NCBI GenBank assembly: GCA_029783825.1
Contig: JAREIK010002415.1
Coordinates: 918,506-982,505 of the forward strand
Direction of reading: 5' to 3'
Source of the DNA: Sapria himalayana
Taxonomy: Eukaryota; Streptophyta; Magnoliopsida; Malpighiales; Rafflesiaceae
Length of the DNA stretch: 64,000 nt
Position numbers and translations under genes: made by a program
Notes under the pieces: model-generated
Databases searched by the model: none
Told to the model about the DNA's origin: nothing
The model's input: the letters and a program-made list of their open reading frames with translations, nothing else
In this document: positions 34,970 through 47,780 of the stretch, in pieces
Layout of the letters: each line of letters opens with the position of its first letter
Numbering within the stretch: position 1 is the stretch's first letter

Positions 34970-37900
34970 AGATAGATAGAAAAGATAGATAAACAGATAG
35001 ATAAACAGATAGATAGATTGGTAGATAGATAGACACATATATAGATATATAGACAGAATGATATACAAATAAGTAGAAAGACAGATAGATATATAGTTTA
35101 ATAGACAAATAGATATATAGTTTAATAGACAGATTGATAGATATATTGATGGATAGATAAAATAGATATACAAATTGATAGATAGATATATAGACAGATA
35201 GATAAATTGATAGATAGATAGATAGAAACATAAATAGTTAAGAAAATAGATAGAAGGATAGATAAACACATAGATAGACTAATAGATAGACATATAGATA
35301 GATTAAAAGATAGATAGACAAATAAATAGATATACAAATAGATTGATTAATAGATAAATAAATAGATAGAGCAATAGAAATATTGAAAGATAAATTGATA
35401 AATAGAATGAGACATATTGATAGAAAGATTGATAACTAGATTTATAAAGAAATTGATAAATAGATTGATAAAAAGACTGATAGACTAATTGATATAAAGA
35501 TTGATAGACAAATTGATAGACAGGTATATATAGATAGAAAGATAAACATATAGATAGGCATATAAATATATAGATAGATAGAAAAATAGTTAGATAGATA
35601 GATCAATAAATATATAGATTAATAAAAAGATAGATAGATATATAGATAGATAAATAATAGATAGATAGATAGATAGACTATAAATAGACTAAAATATAGA
35701 TAGATTGATTAATTAATTAATAGATAGATAGATAGACAAATAAATAGATAGATAGACAGATAAATAGATAGAAAGACAGACAGATAGACAGACAGACAAA
35801 TAGATAAATAGATAGACAAATAGATAGACAGATTGATTGATTGAAATATAGACAAATAAATATACAAATAGACAGACAGATAAATAAATAGATAAAAAAA
35901 TAGTTTGGTAAGTAGATTTTTGGCAGTTAGATAGATAGACATATAAATAGATAGAGAAACAAAAAAATAGATAGAGAGATTGACAGACGGACAAGCAGAA
36001 ATACAAATAGATAGATAATTTGAAATATAAATCGATAGATAAATTGATAGACAGAAACATAAATAGATAGATTGAAAGATAGATATATAGATTATATAGA
36101 TTAGATAGACATATAGGCAGATAGATAGACATATAGAAAGATAGAAATATAAATAGATATATAGTCATAGAGATAGATAGATTGATTGAGAGATAGATAA
36201 ACAGAAAGCTAGACAAAAAAATAGACAAATAGATAGATAGATAAATAGATAGATAAATCGATAAACAGAAAGATAATTAGATAGACAGATGTATAAAAAG
36301 ATTGATATAGAGATTGATAGAATGATTGAAAGGTAGATTAATAGATAGATTGATATTCAAATTGATAGATAGTTGATTGACAAAGAGATGAATGATAGAT
36401 AACTAGATAGAGATATAAATCATTGATAGATATGCAGATAAATAGATAGATTGACAAATAGATATATAGATAGACAGATAGATAGAATTATAGACAAACA
36501 AAAGATAGATAGATAGATAGATAAATAAATAAATTTATAGAAAATAGATTATTAGATAGATATATAAAGTGATAATAAGACTTATAGATAGATAGATAGG
36601 TAGATAGATATAAAGATTGATTGATTGATTGATTTATAGATATATAGATTGATTGATTGATTGACATGTTGAATAAAAGATTAATTATGAAATTGATAGA
36701 CAGATAGATAGATGGATAGATGGACAGATAGACATTTAGATAGATAGACTAATATATATATATATATTGATAGACAATAGATAGATATATAGAATATTAG
36801 ATAGATAACTAACCCGATAGATAGATAGATAGATAGAGAGACTGAAAGATAGACAGACAGACAGTTAGTTAGTTAGTTAGAAAGATAGAAAGATAGATAC
36901 ATAGATATAAAGATAAATCAATAGATATAAAGATAGATAGATAGACAGATAGATAAATAAATAAATAAATAAACAGATAGAAATAAAAATAGATAGGAAG
37001 AGAGAGATGGAAAGAGAGATAGCTAGATAAATAGATAGACAGATAGATAAAAAAATAGATAGATAGACAGATATATAAATAGATAGATAGACAAATATAT
37101 AAATAGATAGATAGACAAATATATAAATAGATAGATAGAAAGATAAATAAACAAATAGATAGACTGATAGATAGATAAATAGACAGATTGATAGACTAAT
37201 AGAAAAAAAGAAAGATAGATAGATAGATAGATACACAGACAGATTGATAGACAAATAGATATTCATTTAGATTGACAGATTATATACAGACAGATAGATA
37301 TATAGACAAATATATACACAAATAGATAGATAGATAGATAGATAGACTTAGAGATACACATAGATTCACAGAAAAATACACTAATAAATAGATAGATAGA
37401 TAAATAGATATATAAATAGACATATAAATAGATATATAGACAGACAAAAGGTTAAGTAAACAAATAGACAGGCTGACAGACATTCATTCAATTAGAAACC
37501 AACCAAATATGTAGATAAATAGACAGACGAGCATATATGCAGACAAACAATAGACATGTTGACAAACAAACAAATAGATAAAAAGATAGATAAATAGTTT
37601 GATAAAGAGATGAATGGATAGATAGATAGATAGAAAGAAAATGAGTAGATAAATTCTTAGACTGATAGATAGATAGATTGATTGATAGATAAAAAGATAA
37701 ACAAATAAATAGAATACTAGATATATAGATAGATAGTTAGACACATAGATATACTTATAGATGGATAGATAAATAAATAAATAGAAAGATATATAAGAAG
37801 ATAGATTGATAAATAGAAAAATAGATTGATTAATTGATAGAGAGATAGATTGATAAAAAAATTGATAGACAGATTGATAGATAGATAAATAGATAGATTG

Positions 37901-38292
37901 AGAGACAAATTGATAAATAGATTTATAAACAATTTGATAAATAGATTTAAAAACATATTGCTAAATAGATTCATAGAAAGATTGATAGACAAATTGATAG
38001 ACAAATAGATAGTTAGATATATAGACAGATAGATAGACAAATAAATAGACTTATAGATATATAGGTTGAAAGACAAATAGACAAATAGATTAATAGTTAT
38101 ATAAATATTTAGATTATTAGAAAGATAGATTAAAATATAGATAGATAAAAAGATTAATAGATAGATAGATATATATATATATAGGCATATAGATAGACGA
38201 ATAGACAAACATACAGACAGACAGACAAATAGATATAAAGATTGAAATACAGTAGATAGAGAAATAGATAGACATATTAATAAATAGATTAA
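34970..38292. repeat. (GATA)n array, 3.3 kb, imperfect
   Basis: Almost the whole stretch is GATA/GACA/GATT tetranucleotide repeat with single-base variants. The overlapping minus-strand open frames with endless YLSIYLSI are artefacts, since four-base units read through all frames without stops. The array is in the opposite sense to the TCTA array at 30054-30440. Confidence 0.97.
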
Positions 38293-38418
38293 AATCTTTT
38301 TGAAAGTTATGGTATTAGTTTTTAAGTCTCATTAGAATGAAATACATACATATATTTTATCATAGTCTGACATTATCCTAAAAAAAATAATCTCATTATA
38401 AGACATGGATATCTTAGT

Positions 38419-38593
38419 ACAATTAAAAAAAATAAAAAAAAAATAAAAAAAAATAAAAAAAAATAAAAAAAAATAAAAAAAATAAAAAAAAATAAAAAAA
38501 AAATAAAAAAAAAATAAAAAAAAATAAAAAAAAATAAAAAAAAAATAAAAAAATAAAAAAATAAAAAAATAAAAAAATAAAAAAATAAAAAAA
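38419..38593. repeat. (A6-9 T)n low-complexity tract
   Basis: About 22 units of six to nine A plus one T. Open frames in it coding only Phe, Tyr, Leu and Ile on the minus strand are artefacts. Confidence 0.95.
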
Positions 38594-39389
38594 AGACACG
38601 TGAATATGACAAAATCTATGAAATTGAGTATTGAGTATATCTCCTCTATTCTAGAGGTGGAAAAAGGGTCGGGCGGCCTGGGCACTGCCAAAGGCACAGC
38701 CTAACTGAGCCGTGCCTAGACTCATGGCGTGCCAGCTCGAGGCTAGGCTCATGCCATGCTGGGCCAGGGGTGCCGGGCCAGACACGACCAAGCTGCCTAG
38801 CCCATAGGCATAATCTAACATCACGGTAGGCTACCGTGCTTGGACCAGGTTAGGGCGAGATTCGATTGGACTGCATCCAACCCGCCCAGTTCTTTTTTTA
38901 AAAATTATATTTTATATAAAAAAAGCTCACCCTGCCTTTTACATGTGGCGGGTTTTTTTTAAAAAACTACCACGTGTTTGGCTGACGGCATCCGCATGGC
39001 ACGATCTTGGCCCACTACTCATGTAGATGCGCAACGTGTAGCTCCCCTCACCCGTGAGCCAAGCACATGAGCCGAACCCGAGCCGAGTGCCCAAGTCCCG
39101 ACCCCTAGCTAATGGGTACTTCTGGAACCAAGCTAACAGTCCAAAAAAATGATTGCATCTAGGTTGTTGGATGCACTTTCAATGACTAGGGCAGAAGATC
39201 TGAAAGCTACGAGTTTCTACACTATTTAATTATTAAAAAATTCAAAAAATTAAAAAAAAAATCAAAAAATTAATTTTTTTTAATTCTTTTTCTAATCTAT
39301 ATAATATTTTTATTATCTCCTCTCTTAATCTCAATTCTCACATTCTCAATTTCTCACTCTCACACTCTCACTTTCCTCTCTATCTCAAT

Positions 39390-39420
<31 letters not shown>

Positions 39421-39929
39421 CTCTTGGTTTTGGTATTTTACTATTTCTTTTGCTTCAGCATCACTCTCAGGTGTGAACAATGGACTATGGTGCATGCAGT
39501 GTAGTTTTTTCTATCCTATCCATATTTGGTATTTCATAAATAGGTATTATTTTTTCAATTTTATTTAGTTTTTTATTTTTATTAATCATTTAATAATTTT
39601 TTTTTAAATTTAGAATTAGAATTTAATATATAATTAATAAACTTAAAAAAATAAAAATGAAAAATACTAAATTTAATAATAACAAAATCAACATTAACAT
39701 AAACTTGAATTATTTTAATATTGATAACCCTACGAAAATATCCGAGGCCGAAACTATATTTTCTTCCATGGTCTCGAGCCAAACTCAAGCATCTAAAAAA
39801 TAAAAAATTAAAAAAATATATGTGATTTGGACTCACTTTAACATGATATAAAATAAAAATAATAAAGATATCAATAAAAAATCGACACAATACAAGTATA
39901 ATAAAAAAATATATACTTGTACTTATAGA

Positions 39930-41780
39930 AGAGCATATGAAACTGTGTACCTAAAAAGACATATCGAATATTACACTAAGAAATATGATACGTTAGATCC
40001 TAAGCAAATCCAACTGAGTAGTAGAATCTTTGAGGTTTGATCTAATTCAGCTTCTAAGTTTACCCCCTTCATATACCATAACGAGTTAGGGAGGAAAGAC
40101 ATGATTAAACTAATCACTACGATTAATATTTCAATTAGATTTTTAAAGAATCTACATATAGTCAGTATCATGTAGACCTATTTCCAGCCAGCATATCATA
40201 GAATTTTTAGGTTCACATATAGGAACAACATAATAAAATATTATAAGTTAGAAAAATAAAGAATAACTAATAAATTTAAGGAATATAATTACATGGTGTC
40301 TATGATGTCTGATATCTGAACTAGTCACGATGATACATCTTTTGCATATCTTATCACCCACTATGTAGATTCTAAATGAATACTATATAAAAAAATATTA
40401 AAATTTTTAGAGATTTTTTATTTTCATAATAACCCGACCATATATGAGTGTATAATAAAAATCTTTAGATAATATAATATTCAAATAAAATATATAGTAT
40501 CATACTTGATAACGTAACTAAATAATGGAGTAGCCATTAACCTGTTTGTTAGGCCTATTAGAAATTGACTATTAAAATTTTTTTTTATGTTAGATAGATG
40601 TGTCACGTCATTAATTTAATAGTATAAATAGGGATGATTGTTACTCTAACTTTAAAAAAAATATATAACCCACTAAAATATCTTTGGATGCCTGATAGAT
40701 AACAAGAGTTTGGTAATCTCTATTTATCTGTGGGTCTAAAAAAGAAAAAAAATTAAATAGATGTGCAACACTATTGAAATTACACATATTTGATATTGTA
40801 GTCATGTGTCATATACAAACATGTGATATTCGACTACGTCAATAGTAAAAATGACGAACTTATTACTGATGACAGAGACTGTGATATATGAATTTCATTT
40901 ATGAAATTCTTAAAGATTTTTTATGATACAAAGAACATGTGTTAGTTAGTTTATACTCCCACCATTTGTATTGTACTCATGTGTATATGAAATATTAGTG
41001 ATATATTTAGAAAATTTAGAAATGACCCAATATTTAATGACATAGCTGTTAAAATAGAAACTAAGTACTTAAAGTACTTGTCCGATATTTCATCTTTTTA
41101 TTGTCTGGCTGCATGCATGGATGCTAGGGTTAAGGTGAAAGGAATAACATATTTTGATATACATATCCTCGTGCATAAACCAGAAACACCAACTTGAAAG
41201 ATTCATTTATAAAAAATTAACTGAGTTATTTACATACTACGATACTAGGTATGATAGAAATTATAGCCAAACTCCAAGTATGGATATGAATATCATATTT
41301 GGTGATGATGACTTCTCCATTCAGTTAGCAATGAAAAAATAATAAAGTGGACCATCAAAAAAGAGTGAGTTGTCTTGGTACTTAGATATTGATTACTGTT
41401 CAATCTTATAACATAATGATAACAAGAACATTAATATTTTACAATGATAAAAATAATATAAGTTCGCCTATCCCGTGCTATCTAAGATGGCACAGAATCT
41501 ACTGACTCCTTCAATGTCGAACTTAGCATCAGGATCTATTTTTCTATTATAGTCAATATAATTTCAGGTAGGATATTAAAATCACGGTCAGATATCATTG
41601 AGACACTAGCATGTATAAAAGATTAGAATAATTCGAGATTGAGCATTTAGGATCATGTTGCAATATGAGCGGAGGAGTTACTAACAGATAATGACTCGTG
41701 TGACTTTGAGAAAGTTAAGCTCACCCCAAATAATGTCATCATATGCTTACACGATGATAATCAGTTACATACTTATACCG
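39930..41780 (+). pseudogene. hAT transposase (Ac/RICESLEEPER type), decayed
   Basis: 39930-40060 reads YLKRHIEYYTKKYDTLDPKQ, the end of a BED zinc finger and the linker typical of plant hAT transposases. About 40300-40480 reads a broken TSHDDTSFAYLITHYVDSK (the W in TSDMWTS lost to a stop) from the RNase H-like core, and 41110-41140 a CMDARVK. The C-terminal dimerisation region follows at about 41465-41560 as FAYPVLSKMAQNLLTPSMSN then LASGSIF (ASESTFS in active enzymes). Many stops and frameshifts; it cannot encode a transposase. Minus-strand open frames at 39582-39890 and 39971-40171 are shadows. Confidence 0.75.
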
Positions 41781-42110
41781 GTTAACATTGAGATTGAGCT
41801 TGCATTAGTATGATTGATATTGATGATTTTTATTTTATGTTATTATTGTGAGTTATGATTTTGTATTATTTTATTTTATTTTAGATAGAATAATGAATGA
41901 TGAATGTATTTTTTGATATTTTTAATTATTTATTATGCTTTATCATTTGTGTTAATAGATTTATTTTTTTGTAATTTATGTAAAATAAATAAATAATATA
42001 ATATCACAACTCATAAAATTAAAAGGTAACTTAAAATATGAAATTTGTAAAAAAAAAAATAAAAATAATTAATCCATAATTCCACAACTGATATAGGGTG
42101 GGGATGAGAC

Positions 42111-42572
42111 TAGAGGTGTCAAACGGGCCGGCCCAGCACGGCACGGCCCGTTTTTCACGTGCCCAGCCGTGCTGCCGTGCCGTGCCCGGCACGGCAAGGC
42201 CGTGCCGTGGCGTGCCGGCCCGCTCGGGCACGGGCGCACGGCAAGGCAGGGCAGGCGGGGCGGGGCGGGTCGGGTCTGTTTGGACCCGACCCGCGGTCTT
42301 TTTACCGGGGGCGGGGCCCGGTTGGGTCACGAGTCACGACTCAGGCACGCGGGCCGACGTGCCGTGCCAAGGCACGAGACGTGCCGGGCCAGGCACGGCC
42401 CGGCACGTGGTTTGTGCGGCCGGGCCCGGCACGGCCCGGCACGTGGTTTGTGCGGCCGGGCCCGGCACGGGCCCGGGCACGTTTTTTTATCGTGCCGGGC
42501 CGGCCCAGGCACGGCCGAACCGTGCCGTGCCTCGTGCCGGGCCGGGCCGGCCCGGCCCGTTTGACACCTCTA
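42111..42572. mobile_element. GC-rich hAT MITE nested in the hAT element (462 bp)
   Basis: Ends TAGAGGTGTCAAACGGGCCG and its exact complement at 42553-42572; flanks GATGAGAC at 42103-42110 and 42573-42580 are identical 8-mers. The interior is composed of GGCACGGCCC and CGGGCC words in both directions and could fold back extensively. Several long overlapping open frames exist on both strands only because the sequence is GC-rich and stop-poor. Confidence 0.9.
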
Positions 42573-43559
42573 GATGAGACGGTGAGTCGAGTGTGAGTCG
42601 ATTTCAGAGTCTTAGCTAAGCTGGAATATCCAGGCCTGAACTAGCCCAACTCAACATGGCCCGGCATGACCCGATTTAAATCTGACCATACTTGGGTCGG
42701 ACATGCTATGCTAGGCAAGCCATTATTGAGTAGTGTTATGCCAGGCATAACACAACACAACTACAGTATGGTGTCGTGCTCAGCACGGCATGGTAGCTCG
42801 ACTGGGCCACCAAAAACTGGGTCATGTTGGCACAGCACTACCCAGTTGACACCTCTACTCTATTCCTTCTAAAGAGCGATCAAAAAGTCAAGATTATAGG
42901 GATTAGATACATGATTATTTAGCACCTCAATAGGCTTGTCTCTAGCTTGAGAAGATTAGGTATCTCTTTCTATCCAAATATTGACTTTAAGTCTTTAGTG
43001 GTCAAGTCCCCTAATTACCTACTTAATTTGAGTCTCTACTAATAAAGATTTATGAATTACTGCATCATCTAGGTTTAAATGAGGTCTTCCTACTTGAGAA
43101 AGCTCACTCTCTTCAAACTCGACATGATTTAAATTTATTGCAAAGTATAATAACTCAATAAGAATAAGAGAGAAATAATCAATGATATCTAAAAAAAATG
43201 AAAGATTTGCTCCTATATTAGAAATGAGTTTTATATACTTATCTCTAGTACGTGTCATTGTAGATAAATTCATTAAGACCTCTAAATAACTCTAATAGAT
43301 AGCATGTCTCGCTCACTACTATATAACATTTTTGATCACCTCTCCGAAAATTATATATAATAATTATCTCTGATGTGATTTATCCTCTTAGAATATATAC
43401 TTTGAATCGAGACTCTTATTCATCTGTATCTACTATGATAATTCTTACTAATTCCTCCAAAAACAAAGTTATATCAAATGTTATTTTCTGTCAAAACCAA
43501 ATTAGGATTTTAAGTCCTTTATTTTGTTTTTTTAATTCTATCAAAACTCAATTAGGATT

Positions 43560-43846
43560 TATGCCCACATATAGCTACCACAGGTCATTGTGCTTGCTAC
43601 CACACACACCATCTCATACCTTTGCTCAACTCAAGTGCACCACCACGCACCTTTGCTCAACTAAGGTGCACCACGATGTACTTGGTGTGTTCGTGCCCCT
43701 ACATGCACCTTTGTGCACCTATTTGCCTATCGTGCGCCTACTATTACAGAACATGTGTATGCACCCTGCTAGTATAATGTACACAATTTATTTTTAGGAT
43801 TTGTAAAAATTTTGCCCACATATACAATCTTACTCTGATACCCTGA
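43560..43846 (-). mobile_element. LTR-retrotransposon leader with primer-binding-like site
   Basis: The plus strand has CTCTGATACC at about 43834-43843, the complement of GGTATCAGAG of tRNA-Met primer-binding sites, and on its left TGCACC-rich repeats (ACCTTTGCTCAACTAAGGTGC) like those near 10.2 kb. Together they suggest the leader of a minus-oriented copia element. The open frame at 43375-43797 has no family resemblance. Confidence 0.4.
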
Positions 43847-45100
43847 TAAATTTTAACATAAATAAAATAAAATAATAAAATAACACTCATTAAAATTCAT
43901 ATATCAAATAACCTTATATAATAAGCAAAAGTCATTTAAACAACCACATATCATGTACTTTTATTAAAAAATACAAAACAAAAACAAGAAAAACTAAATA
44001 ATAAAAAAATCACAGCGACCCTAAATTTTCTTGTATAAAATATCAATCAATCTCAATATGTCCTGTTCGTTCATTAAATACCAAATTAATAATAATATAC
44101 TGAGTTATCTCGCTATACAACATAACACCACCGGACTATGAGCTAATGAGTCCAACTCATCCAAGAAGTGATTTATCAATTATAGCTCACAAGTAACTAA
44201 TATTATAATCTTGTGCTCTACCTCTATACTGAATACAACTTTACTTGGTTATGCCCCTGATCTTTAAATGAATCTTAATCCTTACATCATGCAGCCCTTT
44301 TCACATACCAAAGAATCCTGGGAACTATGAATGTATGAATTTGTCTAAGAGAAACTAAGAAACAAATAATTTTTTAACAACATAAATGATATATTATCTA
44401 ACAATTGTTAGATAATTAATATTTCATATAATTCTCTTATATCTAAAAAAGTTAACTAGAGAAATGATACTTTTAACAAATCTATACTCGGATCAAATGG
44501 TGAGTCAACCAATACACATCTTATCATATCAGGATCAAACAAAACATCAAAGATATAACTTTTCTGAGAATACCTCTAAGTATGCAACCTCAATACCCAA
44601 GAAATACCTAAAAAATCCTAAATTCTTTATTTGAAATTTGATCTACAAAATAATTTTCATTAAGATATACCCAACCAATCATCTCTTATTATTAGAATAT
44701 CATAAAAATATACTTCTATCATCACAAATTATTCCTCTGATCTACATCAATAAAAACAAAAATAAATTAATAATCTTCTAAGGTCAAAAGTAGTGAATGC
44801 TAAAAAGAACATATTGAACCATGCCAAAAGAGATTACTTCAACATATAAAGAATCTTCTACAGTCTATACATCATACATACACTCCTCAAAATAATAAAA
44901 CTTAGTGGCTACTAAATAAATAATTCATCTTCAAAATTATCAATAAAGAATTTATTTCTTACATCAAACTAATATACAAATACAATCAACTTGTAACAAG
45001 CAACAATAAAAAGAAACCTTTTGGTCGAAATAAGATTTCATCAATAGTGTTTTTCAGGAAGATGAAGCACAAAGGGAGAGAAGATGAGAAGAGGAGAAAA
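43847..45100 (-). mobile_element. Decayed copia remnant (second copy of the 17.4-18.1 kb sequence)
   Basis: 44060-44560 aligns by eye with 17540-18075, sharing words such as CACAAGTAACT, GAATTTGTCTAAGAGAAACT and AAATGGTGAGTCAACCA; both are the RNase H part of a minus-strand copia element. About 45040-45100 resembles 18530-18590 (AGTGTTTTTCA.GAAG). No intact reading frame. Confidence 0.55.
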
Positions 45101-45239
45101 AATTAAAAAAAAACAATGCAAAATTTACTATTTAAAAAAATATTTTACTATACAACATAAATCATATATAATTTTAGGGAGCACACATGGTGGATATAAT
45201 AAAAAATAAATTAATTCATAAATAATAAAAAGAAACCAA

Positions 45240-45440
45240 ATCAAACTTCAATACCTTATCTCAATTTAGGACTTATATGTTATAGTCAACTAACCTAAAA
45301 GAGAGAAAAATAATTTGTGATCCTATGAAATTCTTTATGAAAATATCTATAATTTACTCGTTAATAGATATATTATACGTATGGAGTGACTACCAAACCA
45401 TATTGAATTTGGATCATCTCCCAAATAAATTTATAATCTT
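45240..45440 (-). mobile_element. Decayed copia remnant, polyprotein C-terminal end
   Basis: TCTTTATGAAAATATCTATAATTTACTCGTTAATAG at about 45340-45373 is the same C-terminal ...N..IIDIF.K... sequence seen at 18.8, 20.1 and 51.2 kb, on the minus strand. Confidence 0.45.
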
Positions 45441-46379
45441 TCAAAAGTAATCTTATGATAACTAATAGAAATCTTTCAAAAACTATTGAGTATGATATTA
45501 TTCTGCTTAACTCTTAATTATCATATTAATCTTATGGTAACCAATACATCTTCTATGAGTTATGTTTATTCTTAATTATTCTATTAATTTATTTTTTGTG
45601 AGTTATTTTTTTAGACAACTTAATTTAAATTTTATTTTTACTTTTATCAATATTTACTTGAAGGATCAGAAGACTCTTTGTGACTGAGCTGGCAAATTGT
45701 ATATCCTCTCCTTTATAGTATGATCTCCTTCTAGATATTTTAATATATTAAATACTCATATATTCACAACTTGATTATTCATCAGTAATCAAATTGAGAA
45801 TATGTTACTATAGTTTTTAAGATATTTATACAATGAAGTATGAGACATATTGATTAGAAAAAAATATAAAAATTTCTTATCACATTTACTAATCTAATAT
45901 GAATAATGATTCATTTGATATGATATATTCAGATGTTTAAGATTCTACTATCCATGCAGACAAGACTGTTTTATGTATTTGTTTATTTTTATAGATAATT
46001 ACTTATGGTATACATGAATATATATTTTCCATGAGAAATCATAGATTTTCTTTATTTTTTAGATATTTCATAAAATAATAAAAAATTAATTTGATAAAAA
46101 TATAAAAAAATAAGAAATAATAATATATTAAAATAACAGATCAAATAATTTTAGTTTTTACTATATGAATTATGAGATTATACACTCACACAAAATGAAG
46201 TGGCTGGAAGAAAAAAAAAATACTTATTTGAGACATTCGTGACACTTTTACTTGAAAGAAATATTCTAAAATATTTTTGGAAAAATAAAATTTAAATCGC
46301 AAACTACTTCATCAATTAAATGTTCTTTTGTGATATTTCTCAGCATGTGTCATTTCAGAAATTGTATCATTAAGAAAAG

Positions 46380-47780
46380 TTTACCTCCCAAAATTTATGA
46401 GGATACTTGCTTAAAGAAAGATATCTCCCCATGATAGGATATGTTAATAGTCAGGGTCTTGAGATATGTCCTTCTTGGGTAAACCAATATTTAAAAAAAT
46501 ACAAATATTTTTCATTAGAAACTAAAATAATTATAGTGAGTGCCGATGTCATATTTTTTGAATTAAATTCATTTTTTAATGAATCTAAAAAGAGTGTGCG
46601 TCCATAAGTTAGACATAAACTCATTACTTTTTTTTTCTTACTTGTAGCTCCACCTATATCATCAATTAGTAGAAAGGATTGACTAGGTATTACATCAAAA
46701 TTTAATTGATAAACAATATAATGTCACTCCTATAAAGTTATCATATCTACTAACAAATATAGGTCATGTTGTTAAATCTAGAGAGAATAGAATTTTCATA
46801 AAAAGAAAATATATTTCAAATCTAGATGATACAATAGTACACGCATCTACCCTAGTACAAGCCCATGATGAGCTACAAACTAGAAAATATGACCATATAA
46901 GACTTAGTTCTATCTCAATACTAGGAGAATGGGACATACCCAATTTGCTCAGACCAAAAATGAGTCTACCGAGAAACCAAATGATCCTGTAATTGGCTCA
47001 TCTGATCTTGACCTTCTAGTCGCTCTTCAAAAGGGATAAAAGAGTTGTACTCAATATCCGATTTACATGTTATCATACTCTCAATTTCTTTTTTCTTTTA
47101 TTTATTTTATCACTTTTCTTAATAGTATTAGGATACTAAGTTTACTTCTGAGATATTATCTCATTCAAAATGAAATAAAATTATAATGAAAGAAATATAC
47201 ATCCTTTACTCTAATTGGACTTGCAATCTAATATCATGGCCTTCGAGAAGATTTAATATTAATTGCATATGACTATTCATTGTAAAGATAAGTTTAAATA
47301 AAAAATATATATCACCTTAAAGTTTGACTTATAGTGAGAGAGTTCACCAATATGTATGATATTGATTATAATGATATGTTTTCTCTAGTGACTAAGATGA
47401 TCTTAATATGAATATTTATTTCAATAGCAACATCTCACAAATATAGGATACATCAATTAGATATGAAAAATACACTTATTCACAAAGATCTTGAGAATGA
47501 GATATATATAAAACAACCATCTAGGTTTCAAATAGAACAGTCAAACATAATTTGTAGATTATAAAAAATATTATGACTTAAAACAGTCATTAATAACATA
47601 ATTTATAAGATTTTTACAGGCAATCACTTTGTTTGTATTGTGTCAATTATTTTTTAATTTTTTTAGAAAAATCCTAATAGCAGAGTAATTTTTCTAATGG
47701 TGTATGTGAATATTTTGATTATGAGAGATAATGAATTAAAAATCACAACTTAATAAGTACATTCAATGATAATTCAAAAT
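46380..47780 (+). mobile_element. Decayed Ty1/copia remnant in plus orientation
   Basis: 46480-46607 reads KYKYFSLETK and VSADVIFFELNSFF, the Y.CYSL.T...YISADVTFFE..PF stretch between integrase and reverse transcriptase. 47440-47530 reads HQLDMKNTLIHKDLENEIYI then KQPSRF, the QLDVKNAFLHGDL.EEVYM.QPPGF block. About 47695-47730 gives MVYVNILIM (VVYVDDI). Stops and frameshifts are frequent. Most other copia remnants nearby run on the minus strand. Confidence 0.65.

Larger units (their letters stand above)
38652..42857 (+). mobile_element. hAT transposon, 4.2 kb, with perfect 8-bp target duplication
   Basis: The left end TAGAGGTGGAAAAAGGG and the complement of the right end, TAGAGGTGTCAACTGGG, form short terminal inverted repeats. 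The flanks are identical 8-mers, CTCTATTC at 38644-38651 and 42858-42865. GC-rich subterminal regions (38680-39110 and 42600-42850) are full of GGGCC/GGCAC words. The centre carries a decayed hAT transposase in plus orientation. A 462-bp MITE with closely similar ends is nested near the right end. All three features (ends, duplication size, transposase) agree on the hAT superfamily. Confidence 0.85.

Noticed and set aside
34929..38208. Long minus-strand open frames rich in Tyr, Leu, Ser, Ile
   Set aside because: They are translations of the GATA array; a four-base repeat without stops is open in all frames.
38332..38697. Minus-strand frames made of Phe, Tyr, Leu, Ile that look like membrane proteins
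   Set aside because: Translation of the A-rich low-complexity tract.
42031..42596. Several overlapping open frames on both strands
   Set aside because: They lie within a GC-rich MITE that lacks stop codons by composition; no family resemblance.
43375..43797. A 140-residue plus-strand frame
   Set aside because: Falls across a retrotransposon leader with TGCACC repeats; no family resemblance.
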